Source: Motiliproteus sp. MSK22-1 (GTDB lineage: Bacteria; Pseudomonadota; Gammaproteobacteria; Pseudomonadales; Balneatricaceae). Taken from it: a stretch of 64,000 bases of DNA. The first letter of the stretch is position 1. Every line of letters begins with the position of its first letter. Position numbers and translations under genes: made by a program. Shown in pieces: positions 33,578 through 42,729 of this stretch. The notes below the pieces were generated by a model, which saw only the letters and a list, made by a program, of their open reading frames with translations, was not told the DNA's origin and searched no databases. Location of the stretch: positions 372,001 to 436,000 of the forward strand of contig NZ_MIEQ01000044.1 of the NCBI RefSeq assembly GCF_001968815.1, written 5' to 3'.

Positions 33578-34551
33578 AGTGAATTTATCCAATTCATAAG
33601 ACGCTCATACCCCCAATCAGCTAAATTTTTTGTCTGATGATCAACCACCATTGCTCCACCTGCCGCCGCAGCAGTAATGGCGATACCTGCTCCAATGAGA
33701 AAGACCCAACCAACAGGTGTAGCTAGGGCAAGTAAGGCTAAGCCACCGTTGACAATAGCAGTTCCTGTTATAGCTCCCAGAGCAAATCCACTTGCCTCGA
33801 CAAACATCTTCTTCTCCCAATTACCTCCTGCCTTGTAAGTATTGTGGATTGCACCTGCACGGCTTGTAAAGTCTATGACTGCAAGTCCATTGCCCAAGAG
33901 CTGAGTGTACTTGGAGAACTTAACAAGGTTCTGGGCTTCAATCTGACTGATCAATTCTAACTTTGCAACCGAGCGCCCACTCTCTGCTATATGTCGAGCG
34001 CGGGTAGCATTCATCAGAGGATGGCCTTTACGTATCTTTTTGCCAGCCGTTGCTAACTCAACCTCTAAGTTAAACTGTTGGATCATATTCTGGTGAGCGC
34101 GTTGTATCCTTACCTTGCTCATCTGGCGACCACCAGGATAGCTCAGAGCTTGCTTATGTTGCTTGAGGGCAGCTTGATACGCTTTAACAGCGCCGACAAA
34201 ACCGGTCATTCGACCACCATAAACACTAGTCGCAGCTCCCATGCCAGCCGTGCTGTATGGATTGCTAATAGTTGACATTACTTGAGCTATGGCAATAGTT
34301 TTATCCTCACCAAACTCTGACACAAGGCCCATTAAGTTCTTGGCTGAAGATTGCGGCATAGAGGCTATCGGGTTGACTATACCTTGATCTTGAGGTCTGG
34401 AGTAGTCACCGACCAAATAGGGTGTGTAGGGGGATAACGTAGTCAGTATCTCGCAAGTGACGGTTTGTATGCTCTCAGTCGGCTGGATATCACACAGGTG
34501 GTTTAGAGAAGAGACAGCTGTAGGTTTTTCACACATCAAGACAGTAGCCAT
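33568..34551 (-). CDS. Probable membrane-active toxin/effector
   Basis: 327 residues, no signal peptide. The first 230 residues are soluble and helical with a Lys/Arg-rich middle. The C-terminal part has Gly/Ala-rich hydrophobic segments (about residues 255-305, including LALLALATPVGWVFLIGAGIA) followed by a short amphipathic tail ending SLWK. This glycine-zipper style resembles membrane-permeabilising type VI or colicin-like effectors. The following gene overlaps its end and encodes a small membrane protein, as in effector/immunity pairs. AGGAA precedes the ATG. Codon usage and GC are lower than in the flanking metabolic genes. A structural membrane protein of a mobile element is the alternative. 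Confidence 0.6.
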   Translation of the reverse strand: MATVLMCEKPTAVSSLNHLCDIQPTESIQTVTCEILTTLSPYTPYLVGDYSRPQDQGIVNPIASMPQSSAKNLMGLVSEFGEDKTIAIAQVMSTISNPYSTAGMGAATSVYGGRMTGFVGAVKAYQAALKQHKQALSYPGGRQMSKVRIQRAHQNMIQQFNLEVELATAGKKIRKGHPLMNATRARHIAESGRSVAKLELISQIEAQNLVKFSKYTQLLGNGLAVIDFTSRAGAIHNTYKAGGNWEKKMFVEASGFALGAITGTAIVNGGLALLALATPVGWVFLIGAGIAITAAAAGGAMVVDHQTKNLADWGYERLMNWINSLWK

Positions 34552-34607
34552 GCAAAGTTCCTTTTAAGTAGATTCCGTAGAGGGGCGTGATGGTACACAA
34601 TGCTGTG

Positions 34608-34893
34608 CTAGCTGTCTCGTGCTTTTACAGTTATCCAGAGCTTCAACTTGCTGTAATCAATCTTATCGATATTCGTCTTCAGCTCAGCAATGAGTGTCTC
34701 CATCTTTCCCGGTCAGGTATGGCACCAGAGCGCCCCGACGGCATTGGCCTTGTCCCTCCCGGTCAACCCGTCTTGCCCGCAGAGATTCCACTTGATCAGG
34801 TAATCGGCGCCATGCTCTCGGAAATAAAGTCGGTTCTCGATCGCATCGCACGGTTGTTGTCTGAGTATCGGAACCTCTTTCCAGCAGCCCGCA
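34608..34893 (-). pseudogene. Decayed transposase-like fragment
   Basis: In one minus-strand frame about 95 codons read as protein-like sequence with a single internal stop. ENRLYFREHGADYLIKWN resembles the central region of IS1380-type transposases. No start, no terminal inverted repeats seen. It borders the toxin gene on its other side from the 32866-33126 fragment. Plus-strand frames here look like shadows. Confidence 0.4.
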
Positions 34894-34900
34894 GACTAAA

Positions 34901-35365
34901 TCACTCGATTTCAAAGATTCCGTCGATTTCTACCGCAAACCCCAGTGGCAATGTAGCACCAGCATTGGTCCGCGCACAGCGTCCCCGATCACCGAATACC
35001 TCAGCCATCAGATCGGAGGCACCATTGACCACCTTGGGGTGTTCAGTGAAATCAGGCACAGCATTTACAAACGCACCAAGACGCACAACCTGTTTAACCC
35101 GGTCCAGATCGCCATCACAGGCGGCGCGTACCTGGGCAATCAGGTTCAGCGCGCACATACGGGCAGCTTCAGTACCCTGTTCAACAGTCAGGTCTTCACC
35201 GATTGTACCGATATATCTGAGGTCACCGTTCCAGATCGTAACCTGGCCAGAAAGAACCACCAGATTACCGGTTTTAACATAAGGTACGTAGTTGGCGACC
35301 GGAGCCGGAGCCTCCGGTAACGCGATTCCCAGCTCGGCAAGCCGTGCTTCAATAATTCCAGCCAT
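34901..35365 (-). CDS. RidA/YjgF-family protein
   Basis: A 154-residue RidA-family protein. Archetypal RidA hydrolyses reactive 2-aminoacrylate and other enamines/imines to keto acids; RutC in the Rut pyrimidine pathway belongs to the same family. The ATNAG-like loop is RTNAGATLPLGFAVEIDGI near the C-terminus, and the longer N-terminus places it in the 150-residue subgroup. It lacks a clear catalytic Arg in the RxxxxVxxLP position of archetypal RidA (here CARTNAGATLP), which retains an Arg. Divergent from rnfA and on the opposite strand to the PreA-like operon. Confidence 0.87.
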   Translation of the reverse strand: MAGIIEARLAELGIALPEAPAPVANYVPYVKTGNLVVLSGQVTIWNGDLRYIGTIGEDLTVEQGTEAARMCALNLIAQVRAACDGDLDRVKQVVRLGAFVNAVPDFTEHPKVVNGASDLMAEVFGDRGRCARTNAGATLPLGFAVEIDGIFEIE

Positions 35366-35777
35366 CAGTACTCTCCATCATCAGATTGAGTCGAATATGA
35401 ACGAAAACCTGCGGACAGGCACACTGAAACAGCGTGCCAGTCACCTGCGATCATCTGCTTGCAGAGTAACCAAAGCCGAATATCCAACACCAATTAAAAT
35501 AAAAAATCGATTATTCTGATCAGCTTATAAAAACACCACCGATAATAATCTCAGTCTATTTTTCTCTTCCGTCTGGCATCATAAAAACAGCTGAATAAAT
35601 GCTGCTTTCTCTTCAGCAATCATTGTTATCTAAAGAGTGCAAAAAGCTCTCAAGAACAAACTTCAAAAGCGGTTTGTTATTTATAAATACGAATTATAAA
35701 TACGTTTATTTTTTTAAATTGTAAAAATAATCACCTGAATCCAGACTGACAAACATTGCCCAAATACCTGGGGACTG
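35366..35777. other. Divergent region between ridA-like gene and rnfA
   Basis: 412 bases, AT-rich in the second half (35500-35740). It must contain the rnf promoter. I see no clear operator or gene. Confidence 0.5.
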
Positions 35778-36374
35778 ATGACTGGTGAATCGGTGGAAGC
35801 ATATCTGATACTTCTGTTTGGAACCGCGCTGGTAAATAACGTAGTGCTGGTTCAGTTTCTGGGACTCTGCCCTTTTATGGGCGTCTCAAAAAAAATCGAT
35901 GCGGCGGCAGGCATGGGTTTTGCCACCACCTTTGTACTGACTCTTGCCAGCGCCAGCAGTTGGCTTATCGAGCATTATCTGCTGGCTCCATTGAATGCTG
36001 ATTTTCTCAGAATTGTCAGCTTTATTCTGGTAATTGCCGGCGTTGTTCAATTTACCGAAATGATCATTCGAAGCCTGAGCCCCCTGCTTTACCAGACCTT
36101 AGGCATTTTTCTGCCTCTGATTACGACCAATTGTGCGGTACTCGGCGTGGCACTGCTCAATGTACAACGCGCCCATAACCTGATTGAAAGCCTATTGTAT
36201 GGGCTGGGCGCCTCATTGGGATTTGTGCTGGTGTTAGTTATCTTTGCCGGCCTGCGCCAGCGGTTGTCCCTTTGCCAGATACCAGGACTATTTTCCGGAA
36301 CCCCCATCGCTCTGATTACTGCCGGCCTGCTGTCCATGGCATTCATGGGATTCTCAGGCCTGCCCAGCAACTGA
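35778..36374 (+). CDS. rnfA: RnfA, Rnf complex membrane subunit
   Basis: A 198-residue six-helix subunit with the RnfA/NqrE hallmarks [20 protein letters not shown] near residues 19-38 and the symmetric [15 protein letters not shown] near residues 116-130; the two cysteines (CPF and TNC) bind the intramembrane [2Fe-2S] cluster. The Rnf complex couples electron transfer between NADH and ferredoxin to Na+ or H+ movement across the inner membrane. First gene of the operon rnfABCDGE, with rnfB 20 bases downstream. Confidence 0.95.
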   Translation: MTGESVEAYLILLFGTALVNNVVLVQFLGLCPFMGVSKKIDAAAGMGFATTFVLTLASASSWLIEHYLLAPLNADFLRIVSFILVIAGVVQFTEMIIRSLSPLLYQTLGIFLPLITTNCAVLGVALLNVQRAHNLIESLLYGLGASLGFVLVLVIFAGLRQRLSLCQIPGLFSGTPIALITAGLLSMAFMGFSGLPSN

Positions 36375-36394
36375 GGGAAAACGAGGAGTAAGTA

Positions 36395-36952
36395 ATGATC
36401 ACTGCTGTTACCCTGCTCACGCTTATCGGTACCCTTCTTGGTCTGGGGCTGGGAGCTGTTAACCGCTATCTTCCGGTCAAGGAAGACCCCTTGCGGGAAA
36501 GCCTCAGTGCGTTGCTGCCCGGAACCCAGTGCGGCCAATGCGGTTATGCCGGTTGCCGACAGGCAGCTGAAGCACTTGCTGAGGGCACAGCCTCCGTCAA
36601 TCTCTGTCCTCCCGGGGGACCTCTTTTGGTTCAGCAATTGGGCAGCATTCTGGGACGGGAAGAGGATAGCAGCGATGCTGGATCCCGGACCCCGGTACTC
36701 GCCTGGGTTAATCCAGACCTGTGTACCGGCTGCACCAAGTGCCTGCGCGAGTGCCCGACTGATGCTCTGGTCGGCGCTGCTAAACAACTGCATGTGGTTC
36801 TTGATGATGCCTGTACCGGTTGCGGAGCCTGCACCGATGTCTGCCCCACTGAAGGGATTTCAATGCAGGAGGTACCTCTGACGTTGACCAACTGGCACTG
36901 GCCCAACCCTCAGCACCAGGACAGTGGCCCGCCAAAGCAGGGGGCGGTATGA
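36395..36952 (+). CDS. rnfB: RnfB, ferredoxin-facing iron-sulfur subunit
   Basis: 185 residues: one N-terminal membrane helix, the four-cysteine domain CGQCGYAGC...C near residues 47-70, then CTGCTKCLRECP and CTGCGACTDVCP for two [4Fe-4S] clusters. It is the cytoplasmic entry or exit point for ferredoxin electrons. GAGGAG precedes the ATG, and the stop overlaps the rnfC start as ATGA. Confidence 0.95.
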   Translation: MITAVTLLTLIGTLLGLGLGAVNRYLPVKEDPLRESLSALLPGTQCGQCGYAGCRQAAEALAEGTASVNLCPPGGPLLVQQLGSILGREEDSSDAGSRTPVLAWVNPDLCTGCTKCLRECPTDALVGAAKQLHVVLDDACTGCGACTDVCPTEGISMQEVPLTLTNWHWPNPQHQDSGPPKQGAV

Positions 36953-38553
36953 AACTGTTCGGTTTTCGCGGCGGCGTGCATCCTGAAGCGCTGAAACAGC
37001 ATACGGCAGATCATCCGATCAGCACGCTCCCCTTACCAGCCGCACTCTATCTGCCATTACAGCAACACGTGGGGGAACCGGCGGAACCGGAAGTCAGTCC
37101 CGGTGATTACGTGTATAAAGGACAACTGCTGGCCCGCAGTCAGGGACAGATATCTGCACCGGTTCACGCGCCCAGCAGTGGCACAGTTGTCGCTATTGAT
37201 GAATTTCCGGCCCCGCATCCATCGGGCTTGCCGGTCAAAACAGTAATTCTGGAAACCGACGGCAAAGACCACTGGAGTCCAGCCTGGACAACACCAACAG
37301 ACCCCTGGTCCCTCAGGCCGGAAGAGATCGCACGCGAGGTAGGCCTGGCCGGTGTTGTCGGTATGGGGGGAGCGACCTTCCCCTCGGCAGTAAAGCTTGG
37401 TCAAAGCCTGCAGTACCCGATCCACAACCTGATTATCAACGGCAGCGAATGTGAACCCTATCTGAGCTGTGATGATCGCTTGATGCGTGAGAGGGCTCCT
37501 CAACTGATCGACGGTATCCGGCTGACCGCACACGCTTTGCAGGCAAAACAGGCCACTGTCGCCATTGAAGACAACAAGCCGGAAGCCTTCGCTGCCATGT
37601 CAGCGGCAGCTAAAGGAATCAATCAGCTGAACGTCATTCGAGTCCCTTCCCGCTATCCAATGGGCTGGGATAAACAGCTGATACGCATTATCACCGGCCG
37701 GGAAGTTCCGGTCGGAGCCCGTAGCGCCAGCATTGGAGTCTGCGTCCACAACGTCGGCACCGTCTATGCGATCCAGCAGGCTCTATGCGCTGGCACTCCT
37801 CTGCTATCTCGTGTGATCACGGTGGCTGGCGGCGCCATAGCGAAGCCGCAAAACCTGGAAGTCCCCGTCGGAACGCTGGTGTCCGAAGTCATTAAATATT
37901 GCGGCGGGCTCAACGAAGAACCGGCACGGCTGGTAATGGGCGGTCCGATGATGGGACAGATTGTTCCTCATACCGGAGTACCATTGGTCAAGGGTTCCAG
38001 TGGTGTGCTGGCGCTGACAGCCAGGGAGGTCGATGACGGCCCCGAACGCCCCTGTATCCGCTGCAGGCGCTGTGTAGAAGCTTGCCCGGTTGGTCTGATG
38101 CCCGTGGAAATGGCGGCCCGGCTGCGCGCAGATGATATTGATGGTGCTGTTGATTACGGCGTTCAGGACTGTATTGGCTGCAGCTGCTGCTCCTATGTCT
38201 GTCCGGCGAAAATTCCTCTGGTGCAATATTTTAACTACGCCAGAGGAGTACTTGATTGCCGTCAGACGGCAACCAGAAAAGCACAGCAGACCCGGGAAAT
38301 GGCGCTGGCACGCCAGCAACGTCTGGCCAGCCAGCAGGCTGCCCGGGACGCCCGCAAAGCGGCCAAAACCGAAGACAAAGCCAAAAACAACACTAAGAAC
38401 AACATCAAGAACACTCGACCAGCTTCAAAAAATCCTGACAGGCCAGCAAGCGGGGATGATGCCGGCACTCAGCATAAAGGTGCCGCTGCGAACATCATTG
38501 CTACCGATAGCCGAGTCACGGATATACCACTGCAATCGGAGCAGCTCTCGTGA
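36949..38553 (+). CDS. rnfC: RnfC, NADH-binding iron-sulfur subunit
   Basis: 534 residues. N-terminal barrel-sandwich region, GMGGATFPSAVKL and NGSECEPYL of the NADH/FMN domain near residues 140-170, then CIRCRRCVEACP and CIGCSCCSYVCP clusters near residues 370-420. The C-terminal tail (from about residue 430) is Gln/Ala/Lys-rich and low-complexity with KNNTKNNIKN-type repeats; it is shorter than the long repeated tails of enterobacterial RsxC. Overlaps rnfB and rnfD by four bases each. Confidence 0.95.
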   Translation: MKLFGFRGGVHPEALKQHTADHPISTLPLPAALYLPLQQHVGEPAEPEVSPGDYVYKGQLLARSQGQISAPVHAPSSGTVVAIDEFPAPHPSGLPVKTVILETDGKDHWSPAWTTPTDPWSLRPEEIAREVGLAGVVGMGGATFPSAVKLGQSLQYPIHNLIINGSECEPYLSCDDRLMRERAPQLIDGIRLTAHALQAKQATVAIEDNKPEAFAAMSAAAKGINQLNVIRVPSRYPMGWDKQLIRIITGREVPVGARSASIGVCVHNVGTVYAIQQALCAGTPLLSRVITVAGGAIAKPQNLEVPVGTLVSEVIKYCGGLNEEPARLVMGGPMMGQIVPHTGVPLVKGSSGVLALTAREVDDGPERPCIRCRRCVEACPVGLMPVEMAARLRADDIDGAVDYGVQDCIGCSCCSYVCPAKIPLVQYFNYARGVLDCRQTATRKAQQTREMALARQQRLASQQAARDARKAAKTEDKAKNNTKNNIKNTRPASKNPDRPASGDDAGTQHKGAAANIIATDSRVTDIPLQSEQLS

Positions 38554-39683
38554 AAATCAGTATTCCACAGGCAGCCCCTCATGTGCGAAACCCCGGCAGA
38601 GTGCCCTCTCTGATGACGACGGTATTGATTGCCCTGTCACCCATAACCCTGTTCGCAGTCTACCAGTTCGGCTGGCCGGCACTGAACCTGATCGGCCTCT
38701 GCCTGCTCAGCGCCCTGCTGTTCGAAATACTTTGCCTGTATAGCACTGGCAAACCGCTGGATACTTATATTCTGGATGGTTCAGGAATGCTGACAGCATT
38801 ATTACTGGCGCTGAGCCTGCCTCCTCATGCCCCTTGGTGGATCGCTATCTGTGGCAGCGGTTTTGCCATCATTGTCGGCAAACATGTATACGGTGGTATC
38901 GGTCAGAATCCCTTCAATCCGGCGATGCTGGCCAGAGTTGCGCTGCTGCTCTCATTCCCGGTGGAGATGACCCACTGGACCCAAGCGGCCCCCCTGCTGA
39001 GCACAGCAGCCCCCAGTTTTATCGAAGGATTACAGATTACCTTTCAGAGCAGTACTGCCTTTGACGGTCTAACCGCGGCCACCACATTAGGCCAGTTAAA
39101 AACCGACCTCAGCCAGGGGTTGCCATTACAACAGCTAACGGAGCAGTACTTCCAACCGCTGGACAGCAGCCTGGGGCTGACGGCAGGTAGCCTGGGTGAA
39201 ACCTCATCGCTGCTGATTGCAATAGGCGGTTTATACCTGCTCCGCCAGCGCATATTCAGCTGGCGTCTGCCGACCAGTTTTCTCGGCAGCCTGCTTCTGC
39301 TTTCTACGACCGCCTGGATACTGGCCCCAGAAATTTATGCCAGCCCGCTCTTTCACCTGACTTCCGGCGGAGTCATGCTGGCCGCCTTCTTTATTGTCAC
39401 GGATCCCGTAACCTCTCCCTGCACCCGCAGAGGACAGTTACTGTTTGGTACAGGCTGCGGCGCCCTGACGTTTGTAATTCGAACCTGGGGAGGCTATCCG
39501 GAAGGTGTCGCTTTTGCAGTGCTGCTGATGAATGCTATGACGCCGTTGATTGATCACTATGTCAGACCCCGTCGCTATGGACGCAGCCGAACGGGTACCC
39601 CAATAAAAAGGCCTCTTTGGCGCCGTATCCGAGAATTTTTTTATACTCAACCGAAGTCACCTTCATCCGGGTCAGACAAATGA
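38550..39683 (+). CDS. rnfD: RnfD, membrane flavoprotein subunit
   Basis: 377 residues, about 9-10 helices. The covalent-FMN threonine is in FDGLTAATTLG near residue 172-182. SGMLTALLLALSLPP and FFIVTDPVTSP are further family marks. The start is a GTG overlapping the rnfC stop. Its own stop overlaps the rnfG ATG. Confidence 0.94.
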   Translation: MKISIPQAAPHVRNPGRVPSLMTTVLIALSPITLFAVYQFGWPALNLIGLCLLSALLFEILCLYSTGKPLDTYILDGSGMLTALLLALSLPPHAPWWIAICGSGFAIIVGKHVYGGIGQNPFNPAMLARVALLLSFPVEMTHWTQAAPLLSTAAPSFIEGLQITFQSSTAFDGLTAATTLGQLKTDLSQGLPLQQLTEQYFQPLDSSLGLTAGSLGETSSLLIAIGGLYLLRQRIFSWRLPTSFLGSLLLLSTTAWILAPEIYASPLFHLTSGGVMLAAFFIVTDPVTSPCTRRGQLLFGTGCGALTFVIRTWGGYPEGVAFAVLLMNAMTPLIDHYVRPRRYGRSRTGTPIKRPLWRRIREFFYTQPKSPSSGSDK

Positions 39684-40447
39684 TTGCGCGGTTCAAATCA
39701 GACCACTGGCGTCAACTCAGCTGGCCTGGCTTGCTACTGGGAACCGCTGTACTACTGGCCACATCAATACTGGCCACAGCCCAGCTCGCCACCCGGACAG
39801 CCATCGCTCAACGCCAGTCAGAAGACCTGAATGCCTCTCTGACTGAAGTAATTTCTGAAGACTTTTACAGTAACAACCTGGGAGCAAGCTCAATCAGTAT
39901 CACCACCCGAGGGAGTGATATACGGTTTTTTCGTGCCATAAAGAACGGCAGGATCACCGCCGTCGCCTACAGTCTGACCACAACCGAGGGTTATGGCGGA
40001 GCTATCAAGCTGCTATCAGCCGTGAACCGAAACGGTGAACTACTGGGGGTCAGAGTACTTGCCCACAGCGAAACCCCGGGGCTGGGGGACAAGATGGAGG
40101 TTAGCAAATCAGACTGGATACAGAGTTTTGTCGGACTATCACTGAAAAACACCGCCCCGGAACAATGGGCCGTCAGCAAAGATGGTGGTCGGTTCGATCA
40201 GTTTACCGGTGCAACCATCACGCCGAGAGCACTGGTTAAAACGGTCAGAGACGGCCTGCTGCTGTTTCAACAGCAGCGTTCCATTCTGTTGGCCAACCCC
40301 GCTTCTCTGCCCTCTGCCGGTGCCGGCACCAGCGCCGACAATTCCGACCCAGATCAACACAGCACAGGTAGTCCCGACAAAGGTAAAAACAAACCAGATA
40401 CTAAAAGCATGGGTAGTAACGATATTGGTCGTAACGATAATAAGTAA
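39680..40447 (+). CDS. rnfG: RnfG, periplasm-facing covalent flavoprotein subunit
   Basis: About 255 residues with one N-terminal membrane helix (residues 14-34) and the covalent FMN site FTGATITP near residue 175. The ATG at 39680 overlaps the rnfD stop as ATGA and is preferred over an upstream in-frame Met inside rnfD. The C-terminal 45 residues are Ser/Asp/Lys/Asn-rich and low-complexity (KGKNKPDTKSMGSNDIGRN), longer than usual. Confidence 0.93.
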   Translation: MIARFKSDHWRQLSWPGLLLGTAVLLATSILATAQLATRTAIAQRQSEDLNASLTEVISEDFYSNNLGASSISITTRGSDIRFFRAIKNGRITAVAYSLTTTEGYGGAIKLLSAVNRNGELLGVRVLAHSETPGLGDKMEVSKSDWIQSFVGLSLKNTAPEQWAVSKDGGRFDQFTGATITPRALVKTVRDGLLLFQQQRSILLANPASLPSAGAGTSADNSDPDQHSTGSPDKGKNKPDTKSMGSNDIGRNDNK

Positions 40448-40465
40448 TCACAATCGAGGTAACCA

Positions 40466-41155
40466 ATGATCCCTTCCTATCGACAGATAATCGCCGACGG
40501 TCTTTGGCACAATAATGTGGTGTTTGCCCAGCTGCTGGCACTTTGCCCCTTGCTGGCGGTCACCAGCACAGCCACCAACGGTCTGGGGATGGGGCTGGCC
40601 TCGACAGTGGTTTTGACTGGCTCGAACCTGCTGGTGTCATCCTTCCGGCGCTGGCTTATCCCTGAGGTTCGTATCCCGGTTTTTATTCTCATTATCTCAA
40701 CTCTGGTTACACTGGTGGATCTGGTGATGAACGCCTGGATTCATGAGCTGCATAAAGTACTCGGGCTGTTTATCCCGCTGATCGTGACTAACTGTGCGAT
40801 TCTGGGCCGGGCCGAAGCCTTCGCCTCCCGCCAGCCAGTACTGCCCGCGATTGCTGACGGACTGATGATGGGTGCAGGTATGACGATGGCACTGGTATTG
40901 CTGGGAGCCTGTCGCGAGATACTGGGCAGCGGAACCCTTTTTGCTCAGGCAGGCCTGCTGTTGGGCGGCAGCTTCAGCGTCATGGAGCTGGTCCTGTGGC
41001 AGGATTACAGCGGTGTACTGCTGATGCTGCTACCGCCAGGCGGCTTTTTGGTGATGGGGTTTCTGATCGCGGGCAAGCGTTTGGTTGAGCGCTCAGCAAG
41101 CCGCTCCCGGCAAGCCTTATCTGCTAAGACAATAGACCCGACCATTGATAATTAA
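40466..41155 (+). CDS. rnfE: RnfE, Rnf complex membrane subunit
   Basis: A 229-residue six-helix subunit, paralogous to RnfA and carrying NNVVFAQLLALCPLLAVTS and IPLIVTNCAILGRAEAFAS with the cluster cysteines. It pairs with RnfA across the membrane. A CGAGG site precedes the ATG. Ends the core rnfABCDGE set; rnfH follows after 96 AT-rich bases. Confidence 0.95.
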   Translation: MIPSYRQIIADGLWHNNVVFAQLLALCPLLAVTSTATNGLGMGLASTVVLTGSNLLVSSFRRWLIPEVRIPVFILIISTLVTLVDLVMNAWIHELHKVLGLFIPLIVTNCAILGRAEAFASRQPVLPAIADGLMMGAGMTMALVLLGACREILGSGTLFAQAGLLLGGSFSVMELVLWQDYSGVLLMLLPPGGFLVMGFLIAGKRLVERSASRSRQALSAKTIDPTIDN

Positions 41156-41251
41156 TTCTTATAAATAGTTTTGTTTTTTATATTGGAATAATTAATCACA
41201 GAGCACCACAATAACCTCATAATAAAAGTGGAATAAGATAGGAGACCAACT

Positions 41252-41545
41252 ATGAGCATGCAGATCAGTGTGGTATTTGCCAATCCTGAACAACCGCTGT
41301 GGTTAAAGTCAACACTGGCACCGGGAAGTACCGTAAAAGACGCAATCACCTGCTCCGGCCTGCTGGATCGCCTACCTCACCTCGATCTCAGCAGCTACAA
41401 ACTGGGTATTTTTGGAAAGTTTGCCCGTCTCGACAAACCTCTGGAACCCGGTGACCGGGTGGAGATCTACCTGCCAGCCACCGCCAATCCAAAGTCCATT
41501 AAGGGGCGAAAACGATCCGACAGCCTCGTGACTGTCACTGATTAG
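41252..41545 (+). CDS. rnfH: RnfH-family (UPF0125) ubiquitin-like protein
   Basis: A 97-residue beta-grasp protein of the RnfH family: QISVVFANPEQPLWLKSTLAPGSTV at the start and KPLEPGDRVEIYLPATANPKSIKGRKR near the end. RnfH is of unknown function; in Rhodobacter capsulatus it ends the rnf operon needed for nitrogen fixation. The presence of rnfH here gives the rnfABCDGEH order of that diazotroph-type operon, unlike the enterobacterial rsx operon. GGAGA precedes the ATG. Confidence 0.9.
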   Translation: MSMQISVVFANPEQPLWLKSTLAPGSTVKDAITCSGLLDRLPHLDLSSYKLGIFGKFARLDKPLEPGDRVEIYLPATANPKSIKGRKRSDSLVTVTD

Positions 41546-41680
41546 CCAACCACAGCCGCCGGTGCTATTCCCATCACCAAGCTGGGACCGCAAGCGCTTT
41601 TTCAGCCACCAGAATGATGTTTCATCTGATGGACCGGACCAGAATAAACCTTATTGCTTGAAAGGGTATTAACACGTACA

Positions 41681-41690
41681 TTGTATACAA
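41681..41690. promoter_or_regulatory. Perfect palindrome TTGTATACAA before the LysR gene
   Basis: A 10-base perfect palindrome 89 bases before the LysR start. The TTGTATACAA form is typical of GntR/FadR-type operators and not of LysR T-N11-A sites, so a different regulator may act here. Confidence 0.4.
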
Positions 41691-41778
41691 CCAATAACAA
41701 AAGTGTATTAGCGAAGATCTGACCAGAGTAGCTGAACCTCACTGAGCAGATTCAGCAGCGCATAAGAGAATAATAATT

Positions 41779-42729
41779 ATGGCGACCGGTATCAGTCGAG
41801 TTCTAAACCTCAGGCATCTGCGTGCTTTTGTCGAAGTGGCCCACCAGGGAAATTTTACCCGTGCAGCAGATAAGCTGGCCATCTCCCAGCCAGCCTTGAC
41901 CATCACTATTCATCAGTTAGAGGATTTAATTGGTGTCGAGCTGTTCAAACGAACCACCCGAAAAGTCAGTCTTGCACCGGATGGCGAGGAGTTTCTGCCA
42001 ACAGCAGAGCGGTTAATCGAGGATTTTGAGAACGCCATTCTATCGGTCCATGCTTCGGCCAGGCGACGCAGCGGCGTGGTCGATATTGCAGTACTGCCCT
42101 CCATAGCCGTCAGACTACTGCCACGCGCAATAGAGAGTTTTCGCCAGAGTACTCCTGCGATCAAGGTCAATCTTCGCGACGACAATGCCCGCGGTGTTCA
42201 CCGGCAGGTTCGCCGTAGCGAAGCTGATTTTGGCATCAGCAATCAGTGGCAAGATCACGCGGAACTGGAATTTACCCCGTTGTTTCGGGACCGGGTGGGT
42301 GCCGTCCTGTTACCGAACCACCCCCTGGCTGCAAGCTCCTCTCCATTGCCCTGGCACAAGCTGAAAGAGTATCCCTTTGCCGGAATGTCTCAGGATACCG
42401 GTGTCAGCGTCTTACTGAACACCACTGAAGGCTTACCGGAATCAGTCTACTCCCCGGACTACGAAGTACTGACGATGGCTGCTCTGGCCGGAATCCTGGA
42501 AGCTGGCCTGGCCGTAACAGCCTTACCTGAACTGGCTGTTCCGCGACTCTCCGAGTCGCCGCTGGTGTTTCGTGAGCTGACGAATCCGGTGGTGGAACGT
42601 CAGGTCTATATCATCACTCGCAAGAATCAGCCACTGTCCAGATCCGCCCAAACCATTCGAGAACTGTTAGCGACAACTCTGGCAGATCCCCGGGCGCTGC
42701 TGGACGGAAATGTTGCAAAGGCTGGCTGA
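41779..42729 (+). CDS. LysR-family transcription regulator
   Basis: A 316-residue LTTR: N-terminal winged HTH NFTRAADKLAISQPALTITIHQLEDLIG (residues about 25-52), then a two-lobed LysR substrate domain. It stands in the same direction as rnf and convergent to tupA. It may control the rnf operon, the tungstate/AOR operon, or both; LysR proteins often regulate adjacent genes. Effector is unknown. Confidence 0.9.
   Translation: MATGISRVLNLRHLRAFVEVAHQGNFTRAADKLAISQPALTITIHQLEDLIGVELFKRTTRKVSLAPDGEEFLPTAERLIEDFENAILSVHASARRRSGVVDIAVLPSIAVRLLPRAIESFRQSTPAIKVNLRDDNARGVHRQVRRSEADFGISNQWQDHAELEFTPLFRDRVGAVLLPNHPLAASSSPLPWHKLKEYPFAGMSQDTGVSVLLNTTEGLPESVYSPDYEVLTMAALAGILEAGLAVTALPELAVPRLSESPLVFRELTNPVVERQVYIITRKNQPLSRSAQTIRELLATTLADPRALLDGNVAKAG

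Noticed and set aside
34587-35282. 231-codon plus-strand frame
   Set aside because: Its second half is the antisense of the ridA-like gene and the first half is antisense to a transposase-like fragment.
34901-35365. RidA as part of the PreA-like operon
   Set aside because: It is on the opposite strand and separated by the toxin pair and gene fragments; co-transcription is not possible.
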